A stretch of DNA of 64,000 nt from Plutella xylostella (Eukaryota > Arthropoda > Insecta > Lepidoptera > Plutellidae), in NCBI RefSeq assembly GCF_932276165.1, contig NC_064005.1, forward strand, positions 2,232,001-2,296,000, written 5' to 3'. The translations under genes were made by a program, and so were the position numbers. Every line of letters starts with the position of its first letter. Position 1 is the first letter of the stretch. The notes under the pieces are model-generated. The model did not search any database. It was not told the origin of the DNA and worked only from the letters and a program-made list of their open reading frames with translations. Positions 49,082-60,490 of the stretch are shown here, in pieces.

Positions 49082-51066
49082 TATATAAGTAAGGCTTACG
49101 CACTATTTAATCAATAAAGGATCAAATTACAAACACTCGCGCAATCATGTAGCCGCCATATGCAATTTGCAAGCCCATAAATTGCGCACATTATCAAATC
49201 TTCAAACAAATCTACAAGAATATTATCTTAGTCACGTTGGCAACACATGTATGGGGCCATACAATAAAATGAAGAAGTGTATGGCCATAAATAATAATAC
49301 AATTACCACAACATGATATTTTCAGCTCTCACACAAGACCATACACCGGCGCGGTTGATGAAACTATCTCTTGTCTGTTTGTTTGTCTTTTCACTTGGTG
49401 GGCGATTGCCATTTCAATGATTTACTTATCAATTTGATAATAATACCTAAAAAACAGGGTGTTTCGCACATGGACCGTCAAATTTCGGTGGTTGAGGTGG
49501 TCATGGGAAGTATTTTTTTCTATGAGACCTATGTCCAAAACCCAAAAGTTATTGATATTTACTTTTTTTTCTACTCTTTCTATAATAACCTAAAATTTCC
49601 TCTTAAGTAAATATATGTGACATAACTTTTTGCTTATCTTTAGAAGTTATAACATGAGTGTTATGTGTGTATGTATTATACAATTTTTGAATTGAAAAGT
49701 TACAATAAAATCGCGTAAATGGCATCCGCCCTCGGCTATATCCATTCGCGCGGGCTCTCCTCCGTAAATCATCACTCCCTCCGGCTGAATATTAATATCT
49801 TTGTTTGCAGAAAGCTTATAAGAAACCATGGTTAATCTAGTGTTAATCTTTATAGTGTTGTTAAACGTAGTATCTTTATTATAAAGTACAAATACAAGGG
49901 CGGGGATGGTGTATTTGCATGAGTGTTCAGATTGTTCAGAGGTGTTAGTCTTTATAGCAGGCTGTTTGGGCTATCGTAATGAAAACATTGTCTTAAATCA
50001 CAGTGTTTGGTTAACCACCCAGGTCTGATTATGACATCACAACAAGTGTTACCTATATACCTATAATATATAGGTATCTATGTATAACACAGTGGGGATA
50101 TTTTTATAATTTGTGAGTTTAATTGTTACTCTTTCACACTTTGATAATGAAGCTTAAAATGATATTGCTTATTTATACCTACATCTAATTTAATTAATAC
50201 CTCGCATATCAGCAATTTTTGGCCCGTGAAAGAATATTTTTTTCAGCCAAAGATAAGAAAAGTCGCGCATATAAAAATAAAATAAATACAAAACATAAAC
50301 TTACTTATGCCTGTTCTGATCTGCAAAAGTGCATTATTAAACCCATTTTCACCCGGTTGTTGTCGGCGAAAACAAATGTAAAATAAATGTGCAGTTATTA
50401 CTGAAAAACAAACCTGGAACTTATTCAGACCATATTTTTGTGACATTGTGACCCGTTTAGATCGCGGAAATTTTCATAAGCTTCCTACGCGAAAAACCTT
50501 AAAGAAAGAATTTGTGAATTCAGACTCTACATTTTTCCACATTTAATAAATAAAATTCTGATAGGATCTTACGTTAAGTACTCGTATCTGTATTAATAGC
50601 ATTAATGAATTAATTTTCAGCAACTTTGTTCAAAGTTAAACTAGTTGTAATTAGATTTCACTCAAAACGCGCGTGGGTAGAATTTAGACTTCAAGCCCAG
50701 TGTGCGTAGTTTAATTATTATTTTGACAGCTGTCAGTGTATGTCTCGTAACTTGTCAATTCCAGTAATTTAGGGAAAATTATAAAATTAACAAACGAACC
50801 AGGGGCATAACTATAGCTTTCAAAACGACATAGTTTCGTGTTTAGCTTAGCAAAATTTTAGGACTCTTTCTCGTTGCATTATAATTCGTACTGATTGCTC
50901 TAGTTCGCTCGTTTTTCCTAAAATAAAGTGACCCTCGTGGATTGGCACTTTTTTTTCTTAGTCAGCCGTGCACTCTTGTTTTAAGGGTAAGGGTGTTTAT
51001 CAAACAAAGTTCAGAGCTTTTCTCTGCACCTGTAAAAAAAATACTGTTGAATAAAGTTCACTGATC

Positions 51067-51300
51067 AATGTTGCCATGAGAAAGGCCGAGGACTGAGTGC
51101 TGTGGCGTGTAGAGTGGTCTATATCCACGTACCGTACCACCACCAATACAATAGCAATCCATAGCAACATCGCTTGCCTAACAAATGTCGGATCCACACA
51201 AGTTACGTCAGATTTGACTAGCGAGCTACTCTGCTTAGGTAATGTTTGGTGGTGGTAACCCCACAGCAGCAAGTAGACGTCTACGGGCTGATGATGATGC
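51067..51300 (+). mobile_element. RTE LINE tail interrupted by a MITE
   Basis: 51067-51128 reads MRKAEDxVLWRVEW in frame (x = stop), the RTE C-terminal signature. The matching tail 'gtagacgtctacgggctgat' with GATGAT ending resumes at about 51271. Between them, 51134-51263, sits a MITE with GTACCACCACCAAT and AATGTTTGGTGGTGGTAAC termini. Confidence 0.7.
51134..51263. mobile_element. MITE nested in RTE tail
   Basis: Termini match the element at 37529-37727 (GTTRCCACCACCAAAYATT type). About 130 bp, no coding content. Confidence 0.65.
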
Positions 51301-51830
51301 ATGTTGCCATGGGGAGGATATATTGGAAGCTATCGGCAAATAGGGCGTACATTTACACACCTATCCACAAATTTGACGGTCCATTCTCAAATTACACTGC
51401 GATGCACGGTATTTCGTCGGTAACCAAAATAGAGGGCTACTATTGAAGTTAACTTTAATATTATTTTTTCCCTGCTAGGCCATTCTATACAAAACCCTAG
51501 GCGCATCAATTAATATAAAGATAAATAAAAATATGAGTTTCTTGCCTCCGTTCTTCTCCTAAGACAGAAAGAGCCCAACCTTATCCGAACGGAGAATAAT
51601 TTGTAAAAATTGACGTTCATCAGAAAATTTTATATTTATACGATGAATAAAAATATTAGACTTTGACTTTTGACTTATGAAATTCACGTCAGTTAGAGGC
51701 CATTCATGTGGTGCAGAAACTATGGATACTTACGGCTAGTCTGGAGAGCCATTCTTAAAATCAACGGACGAACGAACATTTTATATAATATATATATATA
51801 TGCGATGAATAATAGCATTTGACTTTGGAG

Positions 51831-52160
51831 AGCGGTGGTATAGCTCAATCGGGTAAGTGCCGGCTTCTCACGCCAGAGATGCGGGTTCGCTTGCCGGCAC
51901 TGACATAAGCCAATGAGTTCTTTGAATTTAAGCACAATGTATCGCTCTTACGGTGAAGGTCACGTTGATTACTATCTATTATCTAGATTTTAGCACATCG
52001 AGATAATTATGTGAACCCACCAACCCGCAGTGGACCAGCGCGGTCGGAAATGGTCCAAGCTTAGGAAGGCAGTTTAGATCAAGGAGATAATAATATGTAC
52101 AAAGGTTTCATTCAAGAGAGCCTGGCGAAGGTAAATACACCCCCACAGAGAATAGAATAG
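51831..52160 (+). mobile_element. SINE family 2, diverged full-length copy
   Basis: The head has 'tagctcaatcgggtaag' and 'gatgcgggttcg' (B box decayed). The body has 'tcgctcttacggtgaagg', 'gtgaacccaccaacccgcag' and 'ggaaatggtccaagc', and it ends 'ccacagagaatagaatag'. Confidence 0.8.
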
Positions 52161-53282
52161 ATAGCATTTGACTTAGACTTTAAATTTAACACGATTTCAA
52201 AAGTCCGCCTCGGATACTGAACCGAACTATGCGGTCGAGTTCGCACGTCATCAGTAATTACTTACAAATGGGTAATTATATCAGTGTTGCCAGCTCCAAT
52301 ACGACTGCAGCGACTCGGTGACCGTACAACTGTTTTGTGGTCACGTGAAACTTGTCACAATGTATCTTGTTAGAGATTGAAAGGATGACCTCATTCGTCC
52401 TATAGGATCAGCGTTAGATGATGACGTGATAAGATGATCCTATTTAAACTGCAATCTCCCTAGCGTATCGATGTAGCTGTGACAAATACAAGATACTAGA
52501 GCGGGTCTAGGGTTTTTCGACGTGTGTGTTGCAGATAATAATATATTTATATACTGGGAAAAGCTACCAATCTGTTTTAATTTATTAACATAGGTAGTTC
52601 ATTAATAATAATAATTTATATACTTATAGTCTTATACCCAACATTATTCATATTACAGTGTTAACATTTTTTCAGTGCTTTATTCTTCTATTTAGCGTGA
52701 CAAACACTTTCGGTCATCTGGGGTTTGTCACCGTTTCGCGATACTCGGTTGATCATAACAAGGGTAGTTCATCAATTATACGTCATCTTCATATTAAATT
52801 TTTGACAAATGCGTCAAGTCAACATTTAATCCCTGGTTATGATATAACTGAGCATCGCGAAACCGGGCCTTAGCCAGTCAGATCAGTTCCAATGTCACCT
52901 GTCACCTGTATTAATATTTGTTTTAGAATACAACAGTAACTTATAATTTTACCACCCGAAACATGTTGCCTAATCAGTGGCAGGGGACTATTTTGAAGAC
53001 TGTTCGCAATGTCAAAACAGAGTTGTTAACATGCGCGGCGGTCGCTAACTAGGCGTCTGCGTCGGCCCTTCGACAAATTGTGACAGCTGCGCGCGCGACG
53101 CTTTTGAGACCAAAATACTTGAGTAGTGATGTGGGTAAAAGGGATATTTTTGCAGAAAATATAATTATAATTAGTTAATTGTTGACGATGCCTTATTAGG
53201 AGGAACTTGCTATTTTGAATAAAGATTGTGTCACTTTGTTTATACTTACTACACTTTGGTCATAAAGCGTACACGAGAAAGA

Positions 53283-53437
53283 CTTACCCCCTTATTCATA
53301 GAGAAGTTACAAGACGTTTTAACTAATAAACTGTTTTGTCCCTCTCTGTCAAAGAACAAATTGTTCCCTGTCGGAGAGGGACAAAACAGTTTATTAGTTA
53401 AAACGTTTTGTAACTTTTCTATGAATAAGGGGGTAAG
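53283..53437. mobile_element. 155-bp near-perfect hairpin MITE
   Basis: Arms of about 66 bp begin CTTACCCCCTTATTCATAGA and pair with only about three mismatches. The loop AACAAATTGTT is itself palindromic. A decayed relative of the inner half lies at 44073-44118 ('gaactgttttgtcactttgt'). The CTTACCCCCTTATTCATA terminus is widespread in moth genomes. No coding content. Confidence 0.85.
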
Positions 53438-54366
53438 TTTATAATTCTTCATCACCTCTACATTAGCTAGCCAGCAGCATCAGTAATAATTATATTTCTA
53501 TTCATTTATGTGTGCATAATACATTTAAATCATATATTATTATCTAGGTTTGATTTTTACTTGATACCTACATATTTCAAATGATTATGTGTTGAATAAT
53601 ATTTATAATTGTATATCTGAACAAAGAAGAATCTGAATCTAATTTACTGAATTTGAACGCACTCCACCTGACAAAAATAATATACTTTACCAATTACTAT
53701 AATTAAGGTTTAAACATAAATTTTAATACTATCGTTGGCAAACAGACATCCCTATTTATTGGTACATTTCCCGAAATGAGCGGTAGATTATGAATTTATA
53801 ACAGAGCCATGATCATAACTCAATTAAATCTTTAATATTAATGTTCGTCTGCACATCAGCACAGGCGGATAATAAATAACTGGCTATTAGCCGCGGTCGC
53901 GATATTATTAGTCCATTGTGGCCAACTATTTCAACGTATTTATATGGATTAGATAATATAATGGGTAGAATTTTGTTACTGATCAATCTGGTAGTTTGCA
54001 ATAATGCATTCTTCGAATAAAACCTGCCGACAGGTTTACAGATAAAATACCTTTCTGTATTTTATTTAGCTTTACAGCTTCTCTAGGTCAGTAGACGAAT
54101 ACTGACTGATCACAAATTGATCGCCCGTCTAGTACAGGTTTGATAGTTTATCGAAAACTATAAAAGTTTACGTTTTCTCGCATACAAAGTGGCGCCTCTA
54201 GCGGAAACTATGAATAAACTTTTGTATGCAGGTGACAAAAAGAAACCTAAACATTTTCGTTTTCAAAAATTGCATAACCTCTACTGGACGGTCAGGAAGT
54301 AATTTCTCAACTATACGCCATTGAAGACGTCGTTGTCCGACGTTCGTAGAACGTCATGATGCATTA

Positions 54367-54563
54367 GGCCCGGGTCTCCTATTTACGCCGTAGTTGGCGT
54401 CAAGCGTCACGCCGTAGGCCGCGTCACGATGCTCACTATAGAAATGTACTGATGCGGTCTCCCTCACACGCCGACGTTGGCTCGTAGACGTAGTGAGCAT
54501 CGTGACGCGGCCTACGGCGAGACGCTGGACGCGACTTACGGCGCGTTATAGGAGACCCGGGCC
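54367..54563. mobile_element. 197-bp PIF/Harbinger-like MITE
   Basis: Long inverted termini GGCCCGGGTCTCCTAT...ATAGGAGACCCGGGCC are flanked on both sides by TTA (54364-54366 and 54564-54566), the 3-bp duplication typical of PIF/Harbinger. Inner arms continue to pair (GCCGTAGGCCGCGTCACGAT with its inverse), about 75 bp in all. CpG-rich, unlike its surroundings. Confidence 0.82.
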
Positions 54564-54583
54564 TTAATAAATAACATCTGTAC

Positions 54584-54623
54584 AGGATGTTGCAAAATGG
54601 TTATATAACTTTTGCAACATCCT
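54584..54623. repeat. 40-bp hairpin, 14-bp perfect arms
   Basis: AGGATGTTGCAAAA and TTTTGCAACATCCT flank a 12-base loop. It lies 18 bases past the Harbinger-like element and resembles solo-joined termini of a GTTGCAAAA-type MITE such as that at 48891. Confidence 0.8.
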
Positions 54624-55012
54624 ATATAATGTGTACTGTTAATTTTGCAATTAATTTCGGCATACGCCTCCAAAGGCGTGCAGCTAGAAATGGGACCCTT
54701 ATGATTCTAATATAAATGTAAAAAGCAGCAAAACCTATGTGAAGCGAAGCTAGAAAAAATAACTTATAAAATTGCAGTGTTTTATAAAAACACCAAATTT
54801 AAAAAAAAAAGACTTCTCTCATTCCCAACTTCCGCAACTACAGAGTAAATAAAAACTAAGTTTTTTAATCACATTGAAAAGTTTCTACGAGTTGGAAGAA
54901 AATAGCCATAAGCCTGCTGAAAGTTTTGCTTTTCCCTGCAAAGAAAAAGTTGGAGTTATCATCAGTTATTAGGTACCTAGTAAGGCTCTATGAATAGGAA
55001 ATAAGTTAGCAA

Positions 55013-56130
55013 ATTATAAAAGGGTAGCAATAAAACGAGTGACTGTAAATTAAAGTTCTAAGTGTCAAAATTAATTAATTTGGGTTATAGAATTACTAAG
55101 TGAGCGACTGACTGCGAGTGACGAGAAATCAACAGAACAGCAACTTAAAAACATTAATTTGAGTTACTTAAAATACAGAATGAGCAGCTTCATAATATTT
55201 GAGCGACCTAATATTTGTTTGAGTGTCAACGTTACGTCCTGCATTTATTTCAATATTTGGCAAATGTATTTTTTATACTGAGCGGCATTTTATCTTAAAT
55301 GAAGTGTTTCGAATACAAAAACCACTTTGAAAAATACACTAATGAGCAGAGTATAATGAGCTCACATTTAAAAAATAAAAATAATATGAATTAACCAAGG
55401 ACTTTGTATATATAGCTATATATACAAACTCCTTGGAAATAACTATTTGAAGAAACACTATTCTATAGGTGAGAAATTTTATTATTGAAATATAAGGGTA
55501 ATTAAATAAAACAATTTACTCCGTAAAAATAAAGTAATATGCATGCATTTATTTCAATCAAATGAACAAAAAATAAAATAAGATGCTTTAGTCAACTTAA
55601 AAAAAAACTTCTTATTAATACAAAGAAACATTGATAGGTATGAGGAGCCATACTACTCATCGTCACTGGTAAATAAGTGCGGGCTTGGACTTAGTGGGCC
55701 GGCCTCGTATTCTTTTTTGTCCAATCAAAATAAAAAACATAAGCCCTCAAATAGAATATCAGTAACCAATAATCATTGATAAAGCAGCATACAAAACTTT
55801 GCTCAAAGTGAACTTTTTAGTAGTTCGCTAAGTATAACCTCACTTAGAAAAATCGAATCTATCTTAATATTGAAGTTGCCATCTCTGTATTTCCAGTCGC
55901 TCACTTAGTAATTAAGTCGCTCGGATAAATTTTTAATATCTGAAATGGATTTATCACAATCCACTTTTTGTAAGTTCGTTCTGGATTTTATTATACATCA
56001 ATATTCGTCGTCAGTTTAGTCAATTTTTCGCTTACTCAAATTCATACCGCTCAAGTTATTAAAACAGTATTTCATCATCAGTCGCAAAGTAATTTTTTGT
56101 TCGCTCGTTTTATAATTCCCCATTATAAAA
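55013..56130. mobile_element. 1.1-kb DNA element with inverted subterminal repeats, unclassified
   Basis: Flanked by the direct repeat ATTATAAAA (55013-55021 and 56122-56130). Ends read GGGTAGCAATAAAACGAG and, inverted, GGGGAATTATAAAACGAG. The left 350 bp carries many GAGCGAC/GAGTGAC/GAGCAG words (55037, 55102, 55115, 55182, 55201, 55221, 55280). The right 330 bp carries their inverses, GTCGCTC/TTCGCT (55826, 55896, 55916, 56028, 56082, 56100). One pair, TTACTAAGTGAGCGACTG at 55093 and its inverse near 55894, is perfect. No transposase remains. The long TIR and 8-9-bp duplication suggest a MULE-, P- or hAT-like class; undecided. Confidence 0.6.
55395..55436. repeat. 42-bp palindrome inside the 1.1-kb element
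   Basis: CCAAGGACTTTGTATATATA pairs with its right half with one mismatch and a two-base GC centre. Confidence 0.85.
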
Positions 56131-56342
56131 TACATACGCGTGCTATAAAAAAGTTCCTCTTACAAAATGTTGTCACTAATAAACTTTTTTATATTAATTT
56201 AAAATTCGAACACAATATTTGCGTTGCTAACTCAGATGCGCTGAATTCTGATGCGCTGTTAAATATACTTTGATATTGCATTAAGCTAAACTAAGCTTGA
56301 GAGTTATTAGGTACTGTTGTCACTGAAACTTTTTCTTTGCTC

Positions 56343-56500
56343 TTATGTAGAATAGAATAAAGTAGTCATTTTATTGGACGTAAAATTTTACAATTATTTG
56401 TCCATTGTCATAATGTTACTCTACCACCATTTCACAAAGGCCCCATCATTAAGGAGGAAAGAAATGGCGAAAGAAACTCCTCGAGCATCTTTTAAACTTT
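56343..56500 (-). mobile_element. LINE 3' tail fragment
   Basis: 'agaatagaataaagtagtc' followed by a region ending 'ggaggaaagaaatggcgaaa' fits an inverted non-LTR tail. Weak call. Confidence 0.35.
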
Positions 56501-57477
56501 TTGCTTATTAAATATAGTATGTACATCACCGTCAACCCTGCAAAGAATCCTGACCCGTTGTCATTAGCTATTTTGTTGGATGCATTAACGAACTTTTAAT
56601 AAGCAAAGTCAATGCAATGACTAAATATACTTACAGGGTGTTCGGCCCATAGAGCGACAAAAGAGCACCATGTATAATGGAAACCAAACGGGTAGGTACA
56701 TCTAACAATCATTATTTGGTACCAACTCATTTCATTATGCAAAGATTCGGTGAGCCTAGCCACAAACTAGAATGCCTAGACGTGCCTGTTAGCACTAGGC
56801 TTAGTGAAGGCTGTGTTAATTTGTCTGGGATTCACTCGTGTTAGCTTAGACCTAGGATGTCTAGGTTCAAGTGACGGCCCGATTGGATTCGTTGGAGTTA
56901 GGAGTAGCTTTGCCAGATTAGATTTTAGTTTGGGGTGTTAAATTCAGTTTCGTTAAGATAGAAAAAAAAGTATTTTAAAACATGACCAAAACAACACCAA
57001 AATCAAGTTGCAATAATATTTTTTATGCGTAGATATTTCCGATAGTTTTAGAACAGTTTTGTTTCAGAATAAGCTATATGTAACCCCCTCTTTGGCTTAT
57101 TATTATAACAGCCCTTGAGTCCTCCCACAGCTACATTATCATCAGCCCACAGTCGCTCGCTGCTGAAAATAGGGGCACGCAAACACACTGTAAACTACTG
57201 AACCTGAATTGGTTCATTCGAACAGAACTTCGAGTTCAGCCTCTAGTAATGTAGCTTATAGAATAGAATAGAATAGAATTGAACTTTAATGAATACTACA
57301 TAAATCAGAGATACAAAAACTAGAACCAATTGTATTGTATATATTTTATGCAGATAGGTTTTGGGTATATCTATATTATCTACTTATTAGTAAATTGTAT
57401 AAGTATAATTTGATGTAGGATATGATATTTATTTGTTGTATTTAGTTTTTTTTTGTATTCCCATACATTTTGCTCCC

Positions 57478-57650
57478 TGTATATACCTCCTGCAGGTTGA
57501 CTGGTAGAAAATGCTTTTAGCGTTAAGTCCACCTGATTGTAAATAGGTAATTACTTTGATATATTGTGCAATAAAATAATTATTATAATAACCAATGTAC
57601 AAGAGGCGGCCTTATCACTGAGAGCGATCTCTTACAGGCAACCTTAAATG
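57478..57650. mobile_element. Two abutting LINE tail fragments in opposite orientation
   Basis: 57478-57580 reads + ('gttgactggtagaaaatgct', 'ttaagtccacctgattgtaa', then TGTGCAATAAAA). 57590-57650 reads - ('tacaagaggcggccttatca', 'ctcttacaggcaacc'). Confidence 0.6.
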
Positions 57651-57787
57651 GCACATGAAAGTTTTGCTATGGCCAGCTCAACTGAATTACCTCACTCAAT
57701 GCAGCATTGAACCAGGACCGAACGCCAACTGCCTGTGGAAATGAGCAAACTGATTACCTACGTGATGTGACAACCTAACATTAACAG

Positions 57788-58036
57788 AGACGGTCGAATG
57801 GCGTAGTGGTTAGTGGCCCTGACTGCTATGCCGAAGGTCCCGGGTTCGATTCCCGGCTGGGGCAGATATTTGTTTAAAGACAGAATATTTGTACTCGGGT
57901 CTTGGGTGTTGATATTTATATTTAGTATCTATCTATCTATGTATTTGTGTAGATATATCAGCTGTCCGATACCCATAACACAGGCTCTGCCTAGCTTGGG
58001 GTCGGATGGCCGTGTGTGAGATGTCCCCACATATTA
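57788..58036 (+). mobile_element. SINE family 1, full-length copy
   Basis: A box TGGCGTAGTGG, B box GGTTCGATTCC, body 'gtactcgggtcttgggtgtt' and end 'gtgtgagatgtccccacata'. The open frame reading MPKVPGSIPGWG here is the SINE head, not a gene. Confidence 0.88.
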
Positions 58037-58246
58037 TTATCATATTATTATTAACAGTCCATCCATCATTTACCACTAGATAAAGAGGTATTTAGAAAGA
58101 CCTGGTATTGATTACCGTTTTTCATTAACACAACTATGAACTATAGGTAAAACCCAAGTCTGAAATAAAAAAAACTATTATGCTAATCTAATAACCAGGG
58201 ACCGCTTTTACAATTTCCTTACCGACATTAGAAACAAATTTCTTCT

Positions 58247-58285
58247 AGGAACTTCGATCATCTATATTAGATGATCGAAGTTCCT
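58247..58285. repeat. 39-bp perfect hairpin
   Basis: AGGAACTTCGATCATCTA pairs perfectly (18 bp) with its inverse across a 3-base TAT loop. Confidence 0.9.
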
Positions 58286-58323
58286 TCTCTGGGAAGAAGT
58301 AAATCAGAACTCTGTCAAGTATA

Positions 58324-58563
58324 CTCCTGGCCAATAAAAAAGTATCATTAACAAAATTCCAACACCAAACGACCCAATTTTTTTCAAAGATTTAATTTAA
58401 AATTGGAACAAAATAATTACTACCGTTTTTAGTTGGTAATATCCTGAGGCTCTGTTAAATGTAGGTAGGTACTTCAATGTTGGAGAAGGCGCCATTAAGA
58501 TAGTCTTTTCCGTTTAGGAGTAATTTGGTGCTTTTCTTAGTGGAACCTTTTCATTGCCCGTAA
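58324..58563. mobile_element. MITE, GGGCAATGAAAA family
   Basis: The right end 'gtggaaccttttcattgccc' matches the inverted terminus seen at 32567 ('agcaatgaaaaagttccac'). The left end 'ggccaataaaaaagtatcat' is its decayed partner. Confidence 0.45.
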
Positions 58564-58685
58564 TTGTATTAAAAGCTGTTAAAAACTGGTACAGATATCA
58601 AATCTCCGGATTGAATAGAGTTTGATGTGTTTATACGTTCGCTCTCAGAGAAACACACAAAGCGCGAGACGAAACGAGATGGTAC

Positions 58686-58878
58686 ACATACAAAAACAAA
58701 GTAAAACACTAACTTAAAACTTCTGCATTTTGTTTACTGTCAAACCGTTTTATGTTCAATCTAATAACAACTATTGTATCAATGAATCTAATCAATCTAA
58801 TAACAAATATTGTATCAAAAGCTCGGTGGTAAAAGTAGGGTGTTAGTTGTCGAGACGTTTCTTTTGCATTGAATTGAA
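58686..58878 (+). repeat. Dispersed repeat, copy 2 of a pair
   Basis: Matches 30842-31035 through 'gcattttgtttactgtcaaa', 'ccgttttatgttcaa' and 'acgtttcttttgcattgaa'. An internal 'ctaataacaa(c/a)tattgta' is duplicated. Confidence 0.5.
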
Positions 58879-59056
58879 GTTTGTATATTGTTAATCTAAG
58901 GCATCAATGCTTAATTAAGAAATGGCGGCGCCACAGAGTAATCTAAGTTTGTGAGTGGGGACGATTTGTGTCTGAAGTTATGGTATAGTTATAGGATGTC
59001 GATCGATTAGTATTGTGGACGTTTGGACAATTAACTGACACACGCTTAGAAACGCA

Positions 59057-59264
59057 GTGACGGAAAAAATCGTGAGGAAACCTGCATATCTAGATTGAGC
59101 ACATCTAGATATGTGAACCCACCAACCCAAGGTGGCCCAGCGTGGTGGGAAATGGTCAAAGCTTAGGAAGGCTGTTTAGACCTTGGGGGTATGCACAAAG
59201 GTTTCAGTCGAGAGAGTCAGGTGCTGGTATCTACACCCCCACAGAGAATAGAATTGAATAGATT
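59057..59264 (+). mobile_element. SINE family 2, 5'-truncated copy
   Basis: Body only: 'gtgacggaaaaaatcgtgag', 'atctagatatgtgaaccca', 'ggtgggaaatggtcaaagc', ending 'ccacagagaatagaattgaa'. Confidence 0.8.
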
Positions 59265-59683
59265 AGTATATTCACTTTTTTATCGTTATGGCTACTAAAT
59301 ATTACAAAAGTTCAAAAATGATAGGTCTAAGTAGGTAACTCAGCGACATTATAATGTAAGTCGTAGAATATTTTGGCTGTAATGTGTCTTTATTACCACA
59401 AACATACCAACTTTCCAGAACATTTCATAATTTTGCGAGCACGTAATTTTACGAAATATGGTCCAATTTGACTTCTAAGACACAGACAGATATTATTATT
59501 ATTAGGATCATTGTTATTATAACATAATATTATTATAATTAGGGTATAATAATACATAGGTACTAGAGGTGTCTACTGCGATAATAAAAATGTTTGAAAA
59601 GAGCTCCAACCTACAAATTTGCAGTAAAAATCAACACCTCTATCATAGGTATATTATAAAGAATATTCTATATATCTATATTA

Positions 59684-60157
59684 TTATCTACGATGAATTG
59701 TATGGATAAAATTAACAGAAAAGCAATGCTTCCTATGGATTGTTAACTTGTTGAAAGTCGTACGGTAGACTGACAACGCTAACTTTTGTAGCATACAGAC
59801 GCTAAACCTTCTTATGTGTGCTTGTATTCTATCCTTGAGTGAAATGAGACACCGTATAACTTTCGACCATTCGCTTATATTCGTACTTTTCGCACTTTTA
59901 CAATTTTTAACATCAATCACAAAATCCAAGAATCAATCCATCTCGAGTCCATAGACCAATTCCCCAAACGTCACTTGTTTTTTTTTTAAAACCTCCGTTA
60001 CATTATGAAGTTGAAATTCAATTCTTATTCCAACAATGTTAATGAACCTAACAATCGTCCATCCTGACAACGTGTGCGACCCCGCGCACGACGCCGGTGC
60101 GTAACCTAACAATCGGCTGGGAACATTGGTCCATGGCATAGAGCTTACAATCATCAA
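59684..60157 (-). pseudogene. Minus-strand open region with one stop, unrecognised
   Basis: On the minus strand one reading frame runs from 60157 to 59684, broken by a single TGA at 59935-59933 (74 codons, stop, then about 82). The part before the stop includes VLKKKQVTFGELVYGLEMD; the part after includes KDRIQAHIRRFSVCMLQKLA. It looks more protein-like than its AT-rich surroundings and may be a decayed retroelement frame. I do not recognise it, and chance cannot be excluded. Confidence 0.25.
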
Positions 60158-60490
60158 ACCAGAAATAAACTATGTTTTATAAACTACAATTTAGAAACAG
60201 TTAACATCAACAATATGTTTTATAATCATTAAGTTTAACAATAATATAGCTAAGTTTACTAATATTATATTTAAACAAAATGTAATCACAATGCTTTTTT
60301 AAAGTAAACTTAAACATAATTAAATTAATTAAAGATTATAAAAAACTGAATGTTCAAGAGTAACCCAACTCGGAAGAAACAATAAATGCATTTAACAATA
60401 ACAAATGAATGGGAATGTTCTTGGGTTAACACAGATTATATAAAACAATCCAACTTAATAATATATACCCAACATTTATCATTAATTAAG

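Noticed and set aside
57813..58019. Open frame MALTAMPKVPGSIPGWG... as a gene
   Set aside because: It lies wholly within a family 1 SINE copy; the PGSIPGWG-like translation is the B box region.
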